Below, piece after piece: positions 43,301 through 51,902 of a DNA stretch of 64,000 bases; position 1 is the stretch's first letter; each line of letters begins with the position of its first letter. A program made the position numbers and the translations under genes. A model generated the notes under the pieces. The model made no database searches. It was not told the DNA's origin and worked only from the letters and a program-made list of their open reading frames with translations. This DNA comes from Marinicella sediminis (GTDB taxonomy: Bacteria; Pseudomonadota; Gammaproteobacteria; Xanthomonadales; Marinicellaceae), in contig NZ_MVBD01000008.1 of NCBI RefSeq assembly GCF_002000055.1, positions 1 through 64,000 of the forward strand. Direction: 5' to 3'.

Positions 43301-43376
43301 TCAAAAGTATCAGCCAGGAGATTTGTGGCAGGACACGATTGAGCCGTCTTCGGTGTGTTTGAGCTTTGTCTTTCAT
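40335..43376 (-). CDS. secreted S8-family subtilisin-like serine protease
   Basis: A 1013-residue protein with a long signal peptide (ISWLILLTLFTFTSQAQ) and a pro-region of about 180 residues. The S8 catalytic triad is Asp in KIIDVEYSFN (about 230), His in YRDHGTAVLGIIA (about 258) and Ser in GGTSGASPIVVGAA (about 447). The oxyanion region contains VIEAGANGSVNLDD. The C-terminal 500 residues are beta-rich extracellular domains with WFYGSSTYANNQ and similar motifs, probably binding or secretion modules. It is predicted to be extracellular and to degrade protein. It is a single-gene unit with its own terminator. Confidence 0.9.
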   Translation of the reverse strand: MKDKAQTHRRRLNRVLPQISWLILLTLFTFTSQAQTDSLYDLDPRMKYARLVLPDTTSVTAITIKYIEGSGIAIQQNQTTFLPDQFATKKVSAQQVNDSLKVVDGLLKKHQLTAQRTFATLAEDYLDNRRINAERNVRQDLVDLNLFHSAPLPEGSHYQDVAQLIEALNQLKIIEVAYAESMAPPPLVKSNTPDFGASQGYLLPAPNGIDAQFAWSLPNGQGENIKIIDVEYSFNTTHEDLPVFADDAGNHYPGYRDHGTAVLGIIAAEDNQLGIKGIADQAIMGFRSETQGRASAITSAAASMASGDIMLLEMQSYGPETGNTCVCTSNNCRYVPVESEPAVFAAIKQATANGIIVIEAGANGSVNLDDPIYQGAFNRKVQDSGAIIVGASLSTSRTRACFSNYGSRVDVHAWGENITTTGYGDLQNVGSEDSLYTAVFGGTSGASPIVVGAAATIQSIADNAGKPKYDSYGMRNLLSSTGTPQVTGDTGHIGPQPDLYQAISSIIPVLEDAYPVCNNNYCIRMLGNNFAADASVKVRANAANSPVLAEFAGNDIYVRSDYNGQERLQFPIQNLYLQNLFNKNGLCFWVVSDGIESNEQCFTRPATAAQPPFMGEPLLSYGNGEDLEHTSYVVVGTNNNRLKFMGNSWKKIAYDYQVTTDTVLEFKFKSNRQENEISGIGFIMAGSNSVTPARVWQVDGTEIYGNQSHHNYSGTGWVTYRIPVGQSFTGHISDMVFIADEDQHVGQNVLFEDPALLETSYPTPVRGFSYDTLRSGHGIHISQSGSTYYLYFSSYDQNGHPEWFYGSSTYANNQMSGTLNQVTYDFNSQSTTHTTVGNFSLNYGETQVNSNAHCAGKDRRMQLGSFYWNINGQSGNWCIQPIFKNSNDTPALPALHSGVYYEPTHSGSWGISLQTHEASSKESFAVVYYYDNNGIGRWVSDHSVHSSLGNLTYGMQHHTGYPRTTSGTLSSQSAGPFSIDFGIDTTADLDITYPLTPGGGLYKNNASISRLLQ

Positions 43377-43616
43377 GAGCTTTGATTGGTAATTTTTTTA
43401 AGGACTGTCCAGCTTACTGATGTGCCAAAAAACAACTTTCAAATTTGGGACAGATTGTCTCAATTTCCAAACCAGCACCGTGATACTGAGTTTTCTCGCA
43501 ATGAAACCGTAACAGGCAAATGAGAATGCTCGTATGTCACCTTCATTAGTGCATGTCTTATAATGTACAATTTAATGAATGATTTAAACTGAATTAATTC
43601 TGCCGGGGAAACTGAC

Positions 43617-44492
43617 ATGACACACAATCTACTCACAATTATTTTATTATCAGGATGCTTCATCACTTCTGCACTGGCAGGTGATCGTGGCTGGGTTAAT
43701 TTCACCGGCATGGCGCCACAAGCTTATGAAAAACAGCAGCAACCGCTGACCGTGTTTGCCTGCAACAACACCGCCGTGTCATTGGACATGCAATGGGGCA
43801 CAGATAACATCCGTGAAGTGCCTTTTGGCTTGGAGTTTGCTGGCGATCAGCCTTACTTCATCAGTAAATACTACATTGCTTCCCCGCCACTGCCCAACCA
43901 GTTTGTCTCAGGCACACCACTGATCCTTGGGGTGTTGTCACAAGACCACTTCAGGTTGGATGGCGGACCGGAGATGGCTGAGGTTTTTATGGACTATCGG
44001 TTACTTAAGCCGGTACAACTGGGCTTTCTCCCGGTCAGTTACCAAAGCAGTGAGCGCGGAGAGGCCAGTTGCCTTGATTTGGGTATCAATCAGATCCCGA
44101 TCAATATCCGTTGCCCTGAGTTTGAATACACCGCGTACGGGCAAAAAATAACCGGTCAGAAGAAAGGACTGGGAAAGGGCATTGGTCAATTGGCCCGGGT
44201 GAAGACTAAAACCGGTGAGTTAAAAGACCATGGGCAATTGTTTATTCCACTAAATGTCGCCAGCCAAAAACCACTGAAAGACTGTACGGTCGAAATCGTC
44301 AATGACATCATGTTTGCCCATCAGGTCTTTTTTGGTAAGGCCAGTGATCATCAGTCCATCATTAACCTGACCCAGGCATATGAACGACATCAGCATTCTG
44401 GTGAATCGGTCGGACTGTATTGCCGTCCACGGCCAGTCGATCAACCGGCAGCGGGTTGTGTTCCTTTGCAGCCATTGAATGAGTTTGACTGA
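43617..44492 (+). CDS. secreted hypothetical protein
   Basis: A 291-residue protein with a signal peptide (LLTIILLSGCFITSALAGD). The mature part has several cysteines (FACNNTAV, EASCLDLG, NIRCPEFEY, LKDCTVEIV, GLYCRPRP, AGCVPLQP), probably in disulfide bonds, and no recognised domain. GGGGAAACTGAC precedes the ATG. It is divergent from the subtilase gene; the 240-base gap between the two starts (43377-43616) should hold both promoters, but I cannot place them reliably. Confidence 0.6.
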   Translation: MTHNLLTIILLSGCFITSALAGDRGWVNFTGMAPQAYEKQQQPLTVFACNNTAVSLDMQWGTDNIREVPFGLEFAGDQPYFISKYYIASPPLPNQFVSGTPLILGVLSQDHFRLDGGPEMAEVFMDYRLLKPVQLGFLPVSYQSSERGEASCLDLGINQIPINIRCPEFEYTAYGQKITGQKKGLGKGIGQLARVKTKTGELKDHGQLFIPLNVASQKPLKDCTVEIVNDIMFAHQVFFGKASDHQSIINLTQAYERHQHSGESVGLYCRPRPVDQPAAGCVPLQPLNEFD

Positions 44493-44701
44493 ACCTTTCG
44501 GCGTTCTCTCTGATTACATGAACTGATGGTTTCAGGTTATTGATTGAGGTTACTGCTGTTCTCTCATCTTAATGAAGTAAGTCACTCCCTGCATTCCTTA
44601 TTTTGTAGTACACTCATTCAACTGTAAAAAAAAGTAAGTAAAAAAAGTACAGTCGTATAACGGACCGATTGGTCATTAAATCAAATAACAGGGGGAATCA
44701 A

Positions 44702-46216
44702 ATGAACAGACAAGTGCGCATTCATTCATCAGAACTGGGTGAGGATCAATTAAAATCTTTGGCTAAAAAATATCAGGAAGAATTTGAGCTTCCAGTTACC
44801 ATTGTCAATAATGAACCTGACATATTGGCAGCATCAAGGTGGGCAGATTTGGCTCAGGTTGACGATATGGAGAAATTATTGAGGTACTGGTCTATCCAAT
44901 CAAAAACACTTTCAAAAATGTTGGCTGAGACATATCCATTGGTTAATGACAATAAGGAAACCAATGAGTTATTAAGTGTGCTTGCATTGCCATGGGATGA
45001 TGATCCGAAAGGAACAGTCATTTACTATCGTACTACTACAAAATACAGTATCAGCATTGTTTTAAGAGACTTTTCAATCAGTCGAATTGGACAACTTGAG
45101 ATAAAAGGAGCCCCGACACCATTACCGCCTCGACATGTCATTGAGCCAGAACGGCCGAAAACACTGGCAGAATCAGGTGGTGGTGAAGATGTGCAAAAGG
45201 CCATTTGGAATATTCTTGATTACATCGGTGCTGGCTTGGCGGAAGCAGGTTCTCCAATATTGGGTGCAGTTTTTTCAGTATTGATGGATTTGCTTAAAGC
45301 ATTCAGTAGTACAGCTGATGATCAAATGACTGAACTGTTATCACAAATAAAAATGCTGCTCCAGGATGATCGTATTCAATTAGAAATGGACAGTGCCAAT
45401 GCTGTTATCTTAACTTGGTCAGAATACGAAGGATCTCATTTTAAAGAGTCAGACTTGGAAATTTTAAATGCCGATAATCCTGATACATCCTCACAATCAT
45501 ACATAGACGCGAAAAATCGTATAAGTAGTTTCGTGACCAAAATCAATAACGATTTAAATGGCACGCCACGTATCTTAGATGCAGTTAACCTGATGCGAGG
45601 CGACCCAGATAAAAATGCCGAAACATATGACTTTCCAACCGATGGTATGCTTAAGTTATCGTATTTTATGTTTTATTCAGGTTTTGTTTTGGCTTTGGGC
45701 AAACAGGCCTGGCTTGCATCAAGAGCCCTGAATGGGGTGAGTGATTCAACAACAGAGAGTCTTCAAAACCAGGTCGCTTTCCTTTCTCAAAACTACACCG
45801 AGTATGTCGAAGCAATCTATCCCTCGATCAATCAACAAGTCAGCGAAAGAGCCGCAAGGTGGGATGTAGAAGATACTCAACCTTTGGATGGGCACACCTT
45901 TTTTATCATCCATGACACCATCCATGATGCACAAGACCCATTGAATAGGCTCAATCGATATTCTCCACCCAGTGAGTGGGGGTATACTGGGAGTACATGG
46001 TTTTCTTATTGTGGTAATTCACAACGGGCAACAGCCAATCAGCAAGCTGATGCAGCCTTGGTGAACCTGAAACAAACTTATATAGACTATTTTTATGGAC
46101 GCATAGTGAAGTCGGCCAGTGATGGCAGGTCGATGCAACAAGAGTTGGATGCCAGGGTGGCGGCATATAAGTCAAACAACGCCAAATACCAAAATCTTGC
46201 CAAATCTGACACTTAA
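44702..46216 (+). CDS. possible Cry-like (delta-endotoxin N-type) helical pore-forming protein
   Basis: A 504-residue protein from ATG 44702, preceded by AGGGGGAATCAA; no signal peptide. The region of about residues 160-370 resembles the seven-helix Endotoxin_N bundle. Amphipathic helices run through GAGLAEAGSPILGAVFSVLM, then IKMLLQDDRIQLEMDSANAV, then a sequence like the central hydrophobic helix (LKLSYFMFYSGFVLALGKQA). A Tyr/Trp-rich beta part follows (GYTGSTWFSYCGN). Absence of a Sec signal is usual for Cry-type proteins. The similarity is by eye and moderate, and another alpha-helical toxin or structural family is possible. A terminator closes this single gene. Confidence 0.4.
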   Translation: MNRQVRIHSSELGEDQLKSLAKKYQEEFELPVTIVNNEPDILAASRWADLAQVDDMEKLLRYWSIQSKTLSKMLAETYPLVNDNKETNELLSVLALPWDDDPKGTVIYYRTTTKYSISIVLRDFSISRIGQLEIKGAPTPLPPRHVIEPERPKTLAESGGGEDVQKAIWNILDYIGAGLAEAGSPILGAVFSVLMDLLKAFSSTADDQMTELLSQIKMLLQDDRIQLEMDSANAVILTWSEYEGSHFKESDLEILNADNPDTSSQSYIDAKNRISSFVTKINNDLNGTPRILDAVNLMRGDPDKNAETYDFPTDGMLKLSYFMFYSGFVLALGKQAWLASRALNGVSDSTTESLQNQVAFLSQNYTEYVEAIYPSINQQVSERAARWDVEDTQPLDGHTFFIIHDTIHDAQDPLNRLNRYSPPSEWGYTGSTWFSYCGNSQRATANQQADAALVNLKQTYIDYFYGRIVKSASDGRSMQQELDARVAAYKSNNAKYQNLAKSDT

Positions 46217-46237
46217 AACAAATCGTTATCAATGAGT

Positions 46238-46266
46238 CGGGGCATTCATTAATGTCCCGTTTTTTA
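46238..46266 (+). terminator. rho-independent terminator
   Basis: CGGGGCAT, a six-base loop, then ATGTCCCG and TTTTTT form an 8-bp stem with one G-U pair and a T run, 22 bases after the preceding stop. The remaining gap to 46490 contains no gene, only the upstream region of the next one. Confidence 0.85.
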
Positions 46267-46490
46267 AATTGACCTATGAATTCGTAAAAGACATGGGAGT
46301 TATTTGTTTAGTGGTAAAGCCATGATTCCCCGGCATTCTTGTGGTTCAAAAAACTGAAACCACCCCTGGATATGGGGTCAATACCATCCATTTATTTCCG
46401 AGCTTGGCCTGTTTGAAAAAGTGGTCTATAATGGACGAAAGGACAGTTTGAATCTTCAAACGTAATATCTATTTTAAATAAGGAGTGTTT

Positions 46491-47588
46491 ATGAAAATTT
46501 CCGTTAAATCGTCTGTGGCCTGTGCCATGCTGGCTACCAGCTTAACTGTTGCTGCTGTTCCGCTTTTTGATCCCAATAGCTTGCTCATTGTCAATGATCA
46601 GACCATCTATGAATACAATACGAATGGCGATGTGCTTTCTACCCTGGAAGTGCCTATGGGTTTCAATGCAGAACAAGTCAGGGACATCACCATCCTGGAA
46701 AACGGAAGGCTTGCGGTTTTTAATGGCACATTTGCCCCTGAACTGAATGTTTATGATGGCAACTACTGGGAGAGTTATCAGATCGATGGTTGGAGTACCC
46801 CGAATAATCTGACATATGGGGGTATTGCCAATGTAGGTGAGGTGGTTTTCCTCACCGACGGGTCCACTTTTGGCGGCGAAGCCAAGGGGCTCATTGCTTT
46901 CAATGAACAATCATTGACCCATCAGCGATTCATTGACACCAGTGATTACATTGACATCACTTTAGGTGCTGATAACCAATTGTATGCGCTGCGAAATTTT
47001 TATGGGGATGTGGATGTATTTGATCCACTGAGCCTGGAGTTGGTCAGGTCAGTTGACTTAGGCCACTTATCATCATCACGTTCAGTCACTGCCAATGCCG
47101 CCGGTGAAATATACATGGTCAGCTGGAATGGTTATGTGGCTAAATACGATGTATCGGGTAATGTGGTGCAGACATTGGATATTGGTGGTGGATTGCATGA
47201 CATAGACATCAATGACCAGGGTGCTTTGTTGATCGGGAGCTGGAATGGTGCGTTTTATCTGACTGATGAGTCATTAATAACCTATCAGTCATTTGCGATG
47301 CCAGCATCCAATGTGTTTGTGGCTTTTGCATCACCTGTTCGCTTCACACCTCCAATTGAGCCTCCGGTACTTGTGGGATCTCATTACCGGCACGGGCGTA
47401 ATATTTACACCACTTTGAACTGGTCGACTGAAGCTCAGGGCGTGGATGTGTATTTGAATGGTGAATTACTGGATACCTTCAGTGGCGTCAATGAAGCCAC
47501 TTACGCTTTCTTCAAAAAATATGCTCAGGTGTTCATGGTTTGTAACATGGGTACCGAAGATTGTTCGGCGACATATGTGGCCAATTGA
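46491..47588 (+). CDS. secreted beta-propeller-like protein
   Basis: A 365-residue protein from ATG 46491 with AAGGAG 5 bases upstream. The signal peptide is SVACAMLATSLTVAAVP. The mature part has repeated four-strand blade-like segments (SLLIVNDQTIYEYNTNGDV, LAVFNGTFAPELNVYDG, GEIYMVSWNGYVAKYDVSG, GALLIGSWNGAFYLTDE), suggesting a six- or seven-bladed propeller. A small Ig-like end follows (NGELLDTFSGVNEATYAF). Ligand unknown. A terminator follows. Confidence 0.65.
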   Translation: MKISVKSSVACAMLATSLTVAAVPLFDPNSLLIVNDQTIYEYNTNGDVLSTLEVPMGFNAEQVRDITILENGRLAVFNGTFAPELNVYDGNYWESYQIDGWSTPNNLTYGGIANVGEVVFLTDGSTFGGEAKGLIAFNEQSLTHQRFIDTSDYIDITLGADNQLYALRNFYGDVDVFDPLSLELVRSVDLGHLSSSRSVTANAAGEIYMVSWNGYVAKYDVSGNVVQTLDIGGGLHDIDINDQGALLIGSWNGAFYLTDESLITYQSFAMPASNVFVAFASPVRFTPPIEPPVLVGSHYRHGRNIYTTLNWSTEAQGVDVYLNGELLDTFSGVNEATYAFFKKYAQVFMVCNMGTEDCSATYVAN

Positions 47589-47619
47589 TCAATCGACCTG
47601 ATTGCTGAGGACACTGATA

Positions 47620-47650
47620 AGCCAGGCTGAATGACAGTCTGGCTTTTTTA
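47620..47650 (+). terminator. rho-independent terminator
   Basis: AGCCAG, a 13-base loop containing a partial inner pairing, then CTGGCTTTTTTA give a stem and T run about 30 bases after the preceding stop. Confidence 0.8.
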
Positions 47651-47905
47651 TGTGTGAGGCTGATTGCTGATAGTCTGAGGTCAGGGGTGAGAAATAGAGA
47701 AAATAGAGGGACAGGCACTAGTTATATATACCAGCTTGAGTATTTAAGCTGGTTTGTATGTGGTAAATAGTTGGTTTGATTGGTCAGGAAGCAGAATGTG
47801 AGGCCTGAATGCTCAGTTTCGATGAAGTTGACTGAATTGGCCCGATTTCAGCTGAGTATGCCGGTGGCAGACAGGATCTGCTGGATGGGTTTGATGGTTG
47901 GTTAG

Positions 47906-49075
47906 CTACTCCCGGGCTGGTTTTTCGGTGACCTACAGCGAATCTTTTACCAACTTTCTGACAGAAACTTTTGAGCTGATCCACTGTGCCGACTGCTGTG
48001 AATCCGACTGACTTAATGCCCTTAAGCTCATCGAGCCAGGTGTCTGGATCGAGGCCCAGTCGGTCTAAGATTGGCGGCAGGTTTTCTGGAATGTATCCGC
48101 GTTTGGTTTCCAGGATTGCCCTTCCAGAAAAATCCACCAGATCAAGGTAACCCGACAGTGAAAATGGCTGGTCATTTTCGTCATATCCAAAGCCGATCAG
48201 CCTGGTGTTTTTGTCTTTGATTCTCTCTTGGATAGAGGTGTAATCAGATTGCTCTGGCGTCTTTGCCACGCACGGTCACTCACAACCAAAAGGCTTCTTT
48301 CACTGCGTGAAAACCGCCATTTAGTTGTTCATTGTGCTGCTGCCCTGATTAGGTTCAGGTCCACACGCATGACGGCACAAAGCAAGCGCTTCTTTTGCTA
48401 TACAAAAACCGCACTCACTTTTTAGCCTATGCTGCCATACAAGTCAAAAAAGCCTGCTCATCGAGCCACATGGATGTGGAGAATAATAGAAATGTAGGAG
48501 CATTTTCTGGCCAGCAGGGCTTGGCTTTTAAACCGGCTTTCCCAGAAATGGCCCGTGCAGCCATCTTCAATATTAGCCCTTCGAGCAATGTACTCATTGA
48601 GCATTTTTTCGTCTCATCCATGAGACTCACCCCTGCGGGGCTGGCTTGAAAAATCGTTCCTGACGATTTTTTCATAAACCATGAAATGGATCTCAGCCGC
48701 TTGCGATAAACTTCCGCTTTTTGAATCACGAAATCCAATTGAGGTTTGCTCAATTGCTCACCCCTCAGATAGGGTTCACAGGGCCCAGGAAGATCGAATA
48801 ATCCTGCCCATGTCATCAACACCCTTTTGTCTGACCAATCAGCATTGTTGTTAACCTTGAAAGTGGTTCGACATCACCACATAAGCACAGATGTCAATGC
48901 TGAATAATTTAGCCAGGTATTTCATGCGTTCAACGATCCACTTCCGTCGATGCTCGAAAGTTCGCCCAGAAGCATGATCATCACCACATAAGAAGGCCCT
49001 GCGTAGGCATCTCGATACAATGTGGTAATAAGGGGTTTCCGAGACGCAAATCTGATACTTCCGTGCTAATCCCAT
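47906..49075 (-). pseudogene. RAYT transposase pseudogene, copy C
   Basis: Intact homology to the 311-residue RAYT begins at ATG 49075 (ETPYYHIVSRCLRRAFL). It is broken at once near 48860 by a small deletion that removes part of the His-Phe-His motif (MSNHFQG remains). Further on, four short insertions split the coding sequence, and the last 110 codons survive as QERIKDKNTRLIGFGYDEN onward, ending at 47906. The gene cannot make a functional transposase. Compared with copy A the surviving parts differ by scattered substitutions, so it is an old copy. Confidence 0.85.
48268..48670. repeat. four short hairpin-bearing insertions inside RAYT copy C
   Basis: Alignment by eye with copy A shows four extra segments of about 45-66 bp: 48268-48333, 48365-48422, 48466-48510 and 48606-48670. 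Each holds a palindrome: TTTCACTGCGTGAAA within a longer GGC/GCC stem (48292-48318), CAAAGCAAGCGCTTCTTTTG (48378-48397), CCACATGGATGTGG (48466-48479) and GTCTCATCCATGAGAC (48611-48626). The last segment also has AAAATCG/CGATTTT and CCCC/GGGG stems. They resemble short palindromic insertion elements. Confidence 0.6.
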
Positions 49076-49324
49076 GGTTTTCTCCGTTTAAAACCATGAT
49101 TTTCATAAATTCAGCTGGAATTAGCTGTGGCAAATATATGAAGTGGCCGTCTGATATTTCTTAGGAAATGCCTGTCCTAAACTTTTCTGCAGAATATTTT
49201 TGAACATTTAGCTGTCCTCATGGGTGTGCTAATGTGGACAATGAGGTCTTTGTTCCGTATAATCATTCCAATTATTTTATAGGGCATTATGCTTCCTATT
49301 CTCAATCAATCAAACGAGTTAAAA

Positions 49325-49831
49325 ATGAAGATCCTCATCATTACCGCTATTCTCCTCTTGGCCTCTTTTGCCTCGTGCCTTCGCGCAACTACTACCCCTC
49401 AGCAGAGTACTGAGGAGTCGTACACCACCGTCGGCAACTACAGCTATTTTTGCAATAACTATTGTGACACTTATAAAAACCAGATGTGCAGCCCGCCAGG
49501 TGACACGGCTACTGACTTCCAATTTGAAATCCTCAGCGGGGACCTGTCGACCCCACAGACGTCAAATGGCTATCAATTCAAGCTGGCGGGCCACGAGGCC
49601 GTCTATCTGGAATTTAAATGTCCACCTCTGGGTTCGGGGACAGCCTGTTCCGGAAACGGGCCGAAGTCTATTGAATTCGACAAGAACGGTCATGTAGATT
49701 GCAGCGTCACGTCAAAAAGCAACAACCCTAACGACGAACACAAAACCCTTTATTGCAAAAACAAGTCAAGCGACAGCCACCACCACCTGAACATTTTGAG
49801 TTTCGGGTGCGGGGCGTACTACGCTTTTTAA
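49325..49831 (+). CDS. small secreted cysteine-rich protein
   Basis: A 168-residue protein from ATG 49325. The N-terminal signal is ILIITAILLLASFASC, where the cysteine could be a weak lipobox (FASC). The mature part has about eight cysteines (SYFCNNYCDTYKNQMCSPP, LEFKCPPL, HVDCSVTS, TLYCKNKS, LSFGCGAYY), so it is probably exported and disulfide-bonded. No family was recognised. It is more G+C rich than the decayed gene that follows. Confidence 0.6.
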   Translation: MKILIITAILLLASFASCLRATTTPQQSTEESYTTVGNYSYFCNNYCDTYKNQMCSPPGDTATDFQFEILSGDLSTPQTSNGYQFKLAGHEAVYLEFKCPPLGSGTACSGNGPKSIEFDKNGHVDCSVTSKSNNPNDEHKTLYCKNKSSDSHHHLNILSFGCGAYYAF

Positions 49832-49862
49832 CCGAAGAAGCAAGCTAGTAAGTGGTGGGTTA

Positions 49863-50366
49863 TGTCGATAAAACATGTAATTTGGAGAATGGTCGTTATT
49901 ATTTCAGCCGTTAATAATTCAACTGCCGAACAATCAACAGACTCTGCTGGAGATTATGAAATGGATTTATTTCATGTATATGGAGCCATTCATGGAACGA
50001 AATTTACCGAAGAGTTATGCACAGACTAATATCCAGAAACACAAAAACAAAATGAAATGGCATATAAGAAATGGAGAAAAAAATATCTTCCCTTCATTCA
50101 AGAGATTCAAAAACACATAAGATTTCATATTTGGCAAAAATCAAAAGGAAACATGGCTATTTATCAAGAACGTTTAGCCGAACAAGATGACCTAATGGAT
50201 AAACAAAAATTAAGCATATGAATGGAATGTAATGAAATATCAAGATCCAACTTTTAAAGAGATTTGCATGACTTTCCCTTAATATCTGAATACTAAAAGA
50301 ATGGATCTTGAGTATTACTATGCTGATCAGCTTCAGACCATAAGATCAAAAGTTGTTGATGATTAA
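49863..50366 (+). pseudogene. decayed hypothetical gene with nonsense codons and a frameshift
   Basis: Coding-like A+T-rich sequence starts at ATG 49863 (a secretion-signal-like VIWRMVVIISAVNNSTAEQ), then meets an in-frame TAA at 50026-50028. It continues in the same frame as YPETQKQNEMAYKKWRKKYL to a TGA at 50218-50220. It shifts frame (WNVMKYQDPTFKEICMTF), meets another TAA, and ends LQTIRSKVVDD at 50366. No known domain. The remaining reading shows a small secreted protein that has lost function. Confidence 0.5.
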
Positions 50367-51902
50367 AATCCACTTTTAAAGATAATGTCACTTCCAAAAA
50401 CAACATAACTTTGACCAGCATCAGATAGTCCATTTGGGTCTGCTCTTGGAGCTCCAATAATCACATCATCAATACCATCACCATTAATGTCTCCAGCTGA
50501 ACTTACACTTCGACCCGAAAAATCATCGATTCTTGTGCCCCATATGACGAATCCTAATTCTTCTGTTAAATTAACTAATTCGATTGGTGATAAATCGGTA
50601 TCTTCACTGCCAAAAATCACATAACTCTTACCACCCCATCTTCCAAACTCGCCATTTGCTCTGTGTGCTCCAATGATGACATCACTGATACCGTCACCAT
50701 TAAAGTCTCCGGCATGACGAACTGAATTTCCTGTGTGGCTGCTTCGTAAACCGTTAACTATTCACCCGTATTTTGATCCAGACTATTTACATAGAAAATT
50801 GGTGGAAATTCAGATTGACTGCCAAAAATTATGTATGCAAATCCGAAATTATCATTTGCTCCTGATGCTCCAATTATGATGTCATCAATACCATCTTTAT
50901 TAAAATCACCCGCAAATGAAACTGAACCTCCTAACCAATCACCATCCTCGGTTCCACTCATAATAAAGCCTGTATCTGAGCTCATGTCATGCAATGATAT
51001 TCCTCCTGGAAATCCATCTGTTTTTCCAAATATCACAAATGCAGCTCCGGTCCTGTTTGCACCACTAGGCAATGTACTGTTGGGACCACCAATGATCAAA
51101 TCATCAATACCATCTCCATTAAAATCACCAGCATTATTCAAAGATGCGCCTATGTTACCTCCGGCAAATCCTCCAGGGATGTAAAAACCATTTTCTCCAT
51201 TAAGAGTTGTGAGATCTATCGAGCCTAGCGTGAAACTATTTGACCCAAAAACCACAAAAGCAAATCCTCTTTGAGTGTTAAACTCAGGAGCACCAATTAC
51301 AACATCAGAAATTCCATCACCGTTTAAGTCACCTGCAAATCTTACACTTGTTCCAACACGTCTACTATATGCTGTTCCATCGATGATAAACCCTTGTGTT
51401 GCATCCATTTCTGATACCAAAAGTGGATGTGGTAGTGAGTTTTCAGTTCCGTAAATGACATAAGTTTTTCGTGCAACACCCGCACCAACCAGCAAGTCTC
51501 CTATTCCATCCCCATTAAAGTCTCCTGCTCCACTGACAGATCCAAACAGGTCACCAGGATTTTCACCTTGTATCACAATTCCATTAGAACCATCAAGGTT
51601 AGCTGGATTCAATGTGTTTGGATATCCATTTGCATCCCCAAAATGACATAAGCCATCCCAGTTCGATTGTCATCACTTGTCCCAGCATCATCTGCTCCAA
51701 TGATAAAATCATCAATACCGTCACCATTCACATCACCAGCAAAGCTGACTGAAACTCCCAAACTATCATTTTCATTCAGTCCATCGATTACCAATCCATT
51801 ATCTTGATTGATTTCGCTTAAATATAAATTCAAGTTAAGTTGTGCTTTACATTCTGATGCCAAAATGAAAGCTAAAAGTGTTATTACCAGAATTTTTTTC
51901 AT
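50363..51902 (-). pseudogene. secreted FG-GAP/integrin-alpha-like propeller protein with two frameshifts
   Basis: The gene starts at ATG 51902 with a signal peptide (LVITLLAFILASECKAQ). It encodes about seven FG-GAP repeats, each with a calcium loop (AGDVNGDGIDDFIIGA, AGDFNGDGIGDLLVGA, AGDFNKDGIDDIIIGA and others) and a YVI(F/L)G strand. The reading frame is broken near 51612 and again near 50758, where NTGE is followed by a stop but the other frame continues IVNGLRSSHTGNSVRHAGDF. The protein would end DIIFKSGF. It is A+T rich. Both breaks could be real decay. Its start overlaps the stop of the upstream gene (ATGA). Confidence 0.75.

Larger units (their letters stand above)
47709..49178. mobile_element. 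RAYT element copy C, broken by insertions
   Basis: The left end has GGACAGGCACTAG near 47710 and the right end ATGCCTGTCC near 49169, the same inverted ends as copy A. Between them is a transposase gene interrupted by several short foreign segments. The unit is about 230 bases longer than copy A. Confidence 0.75.
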
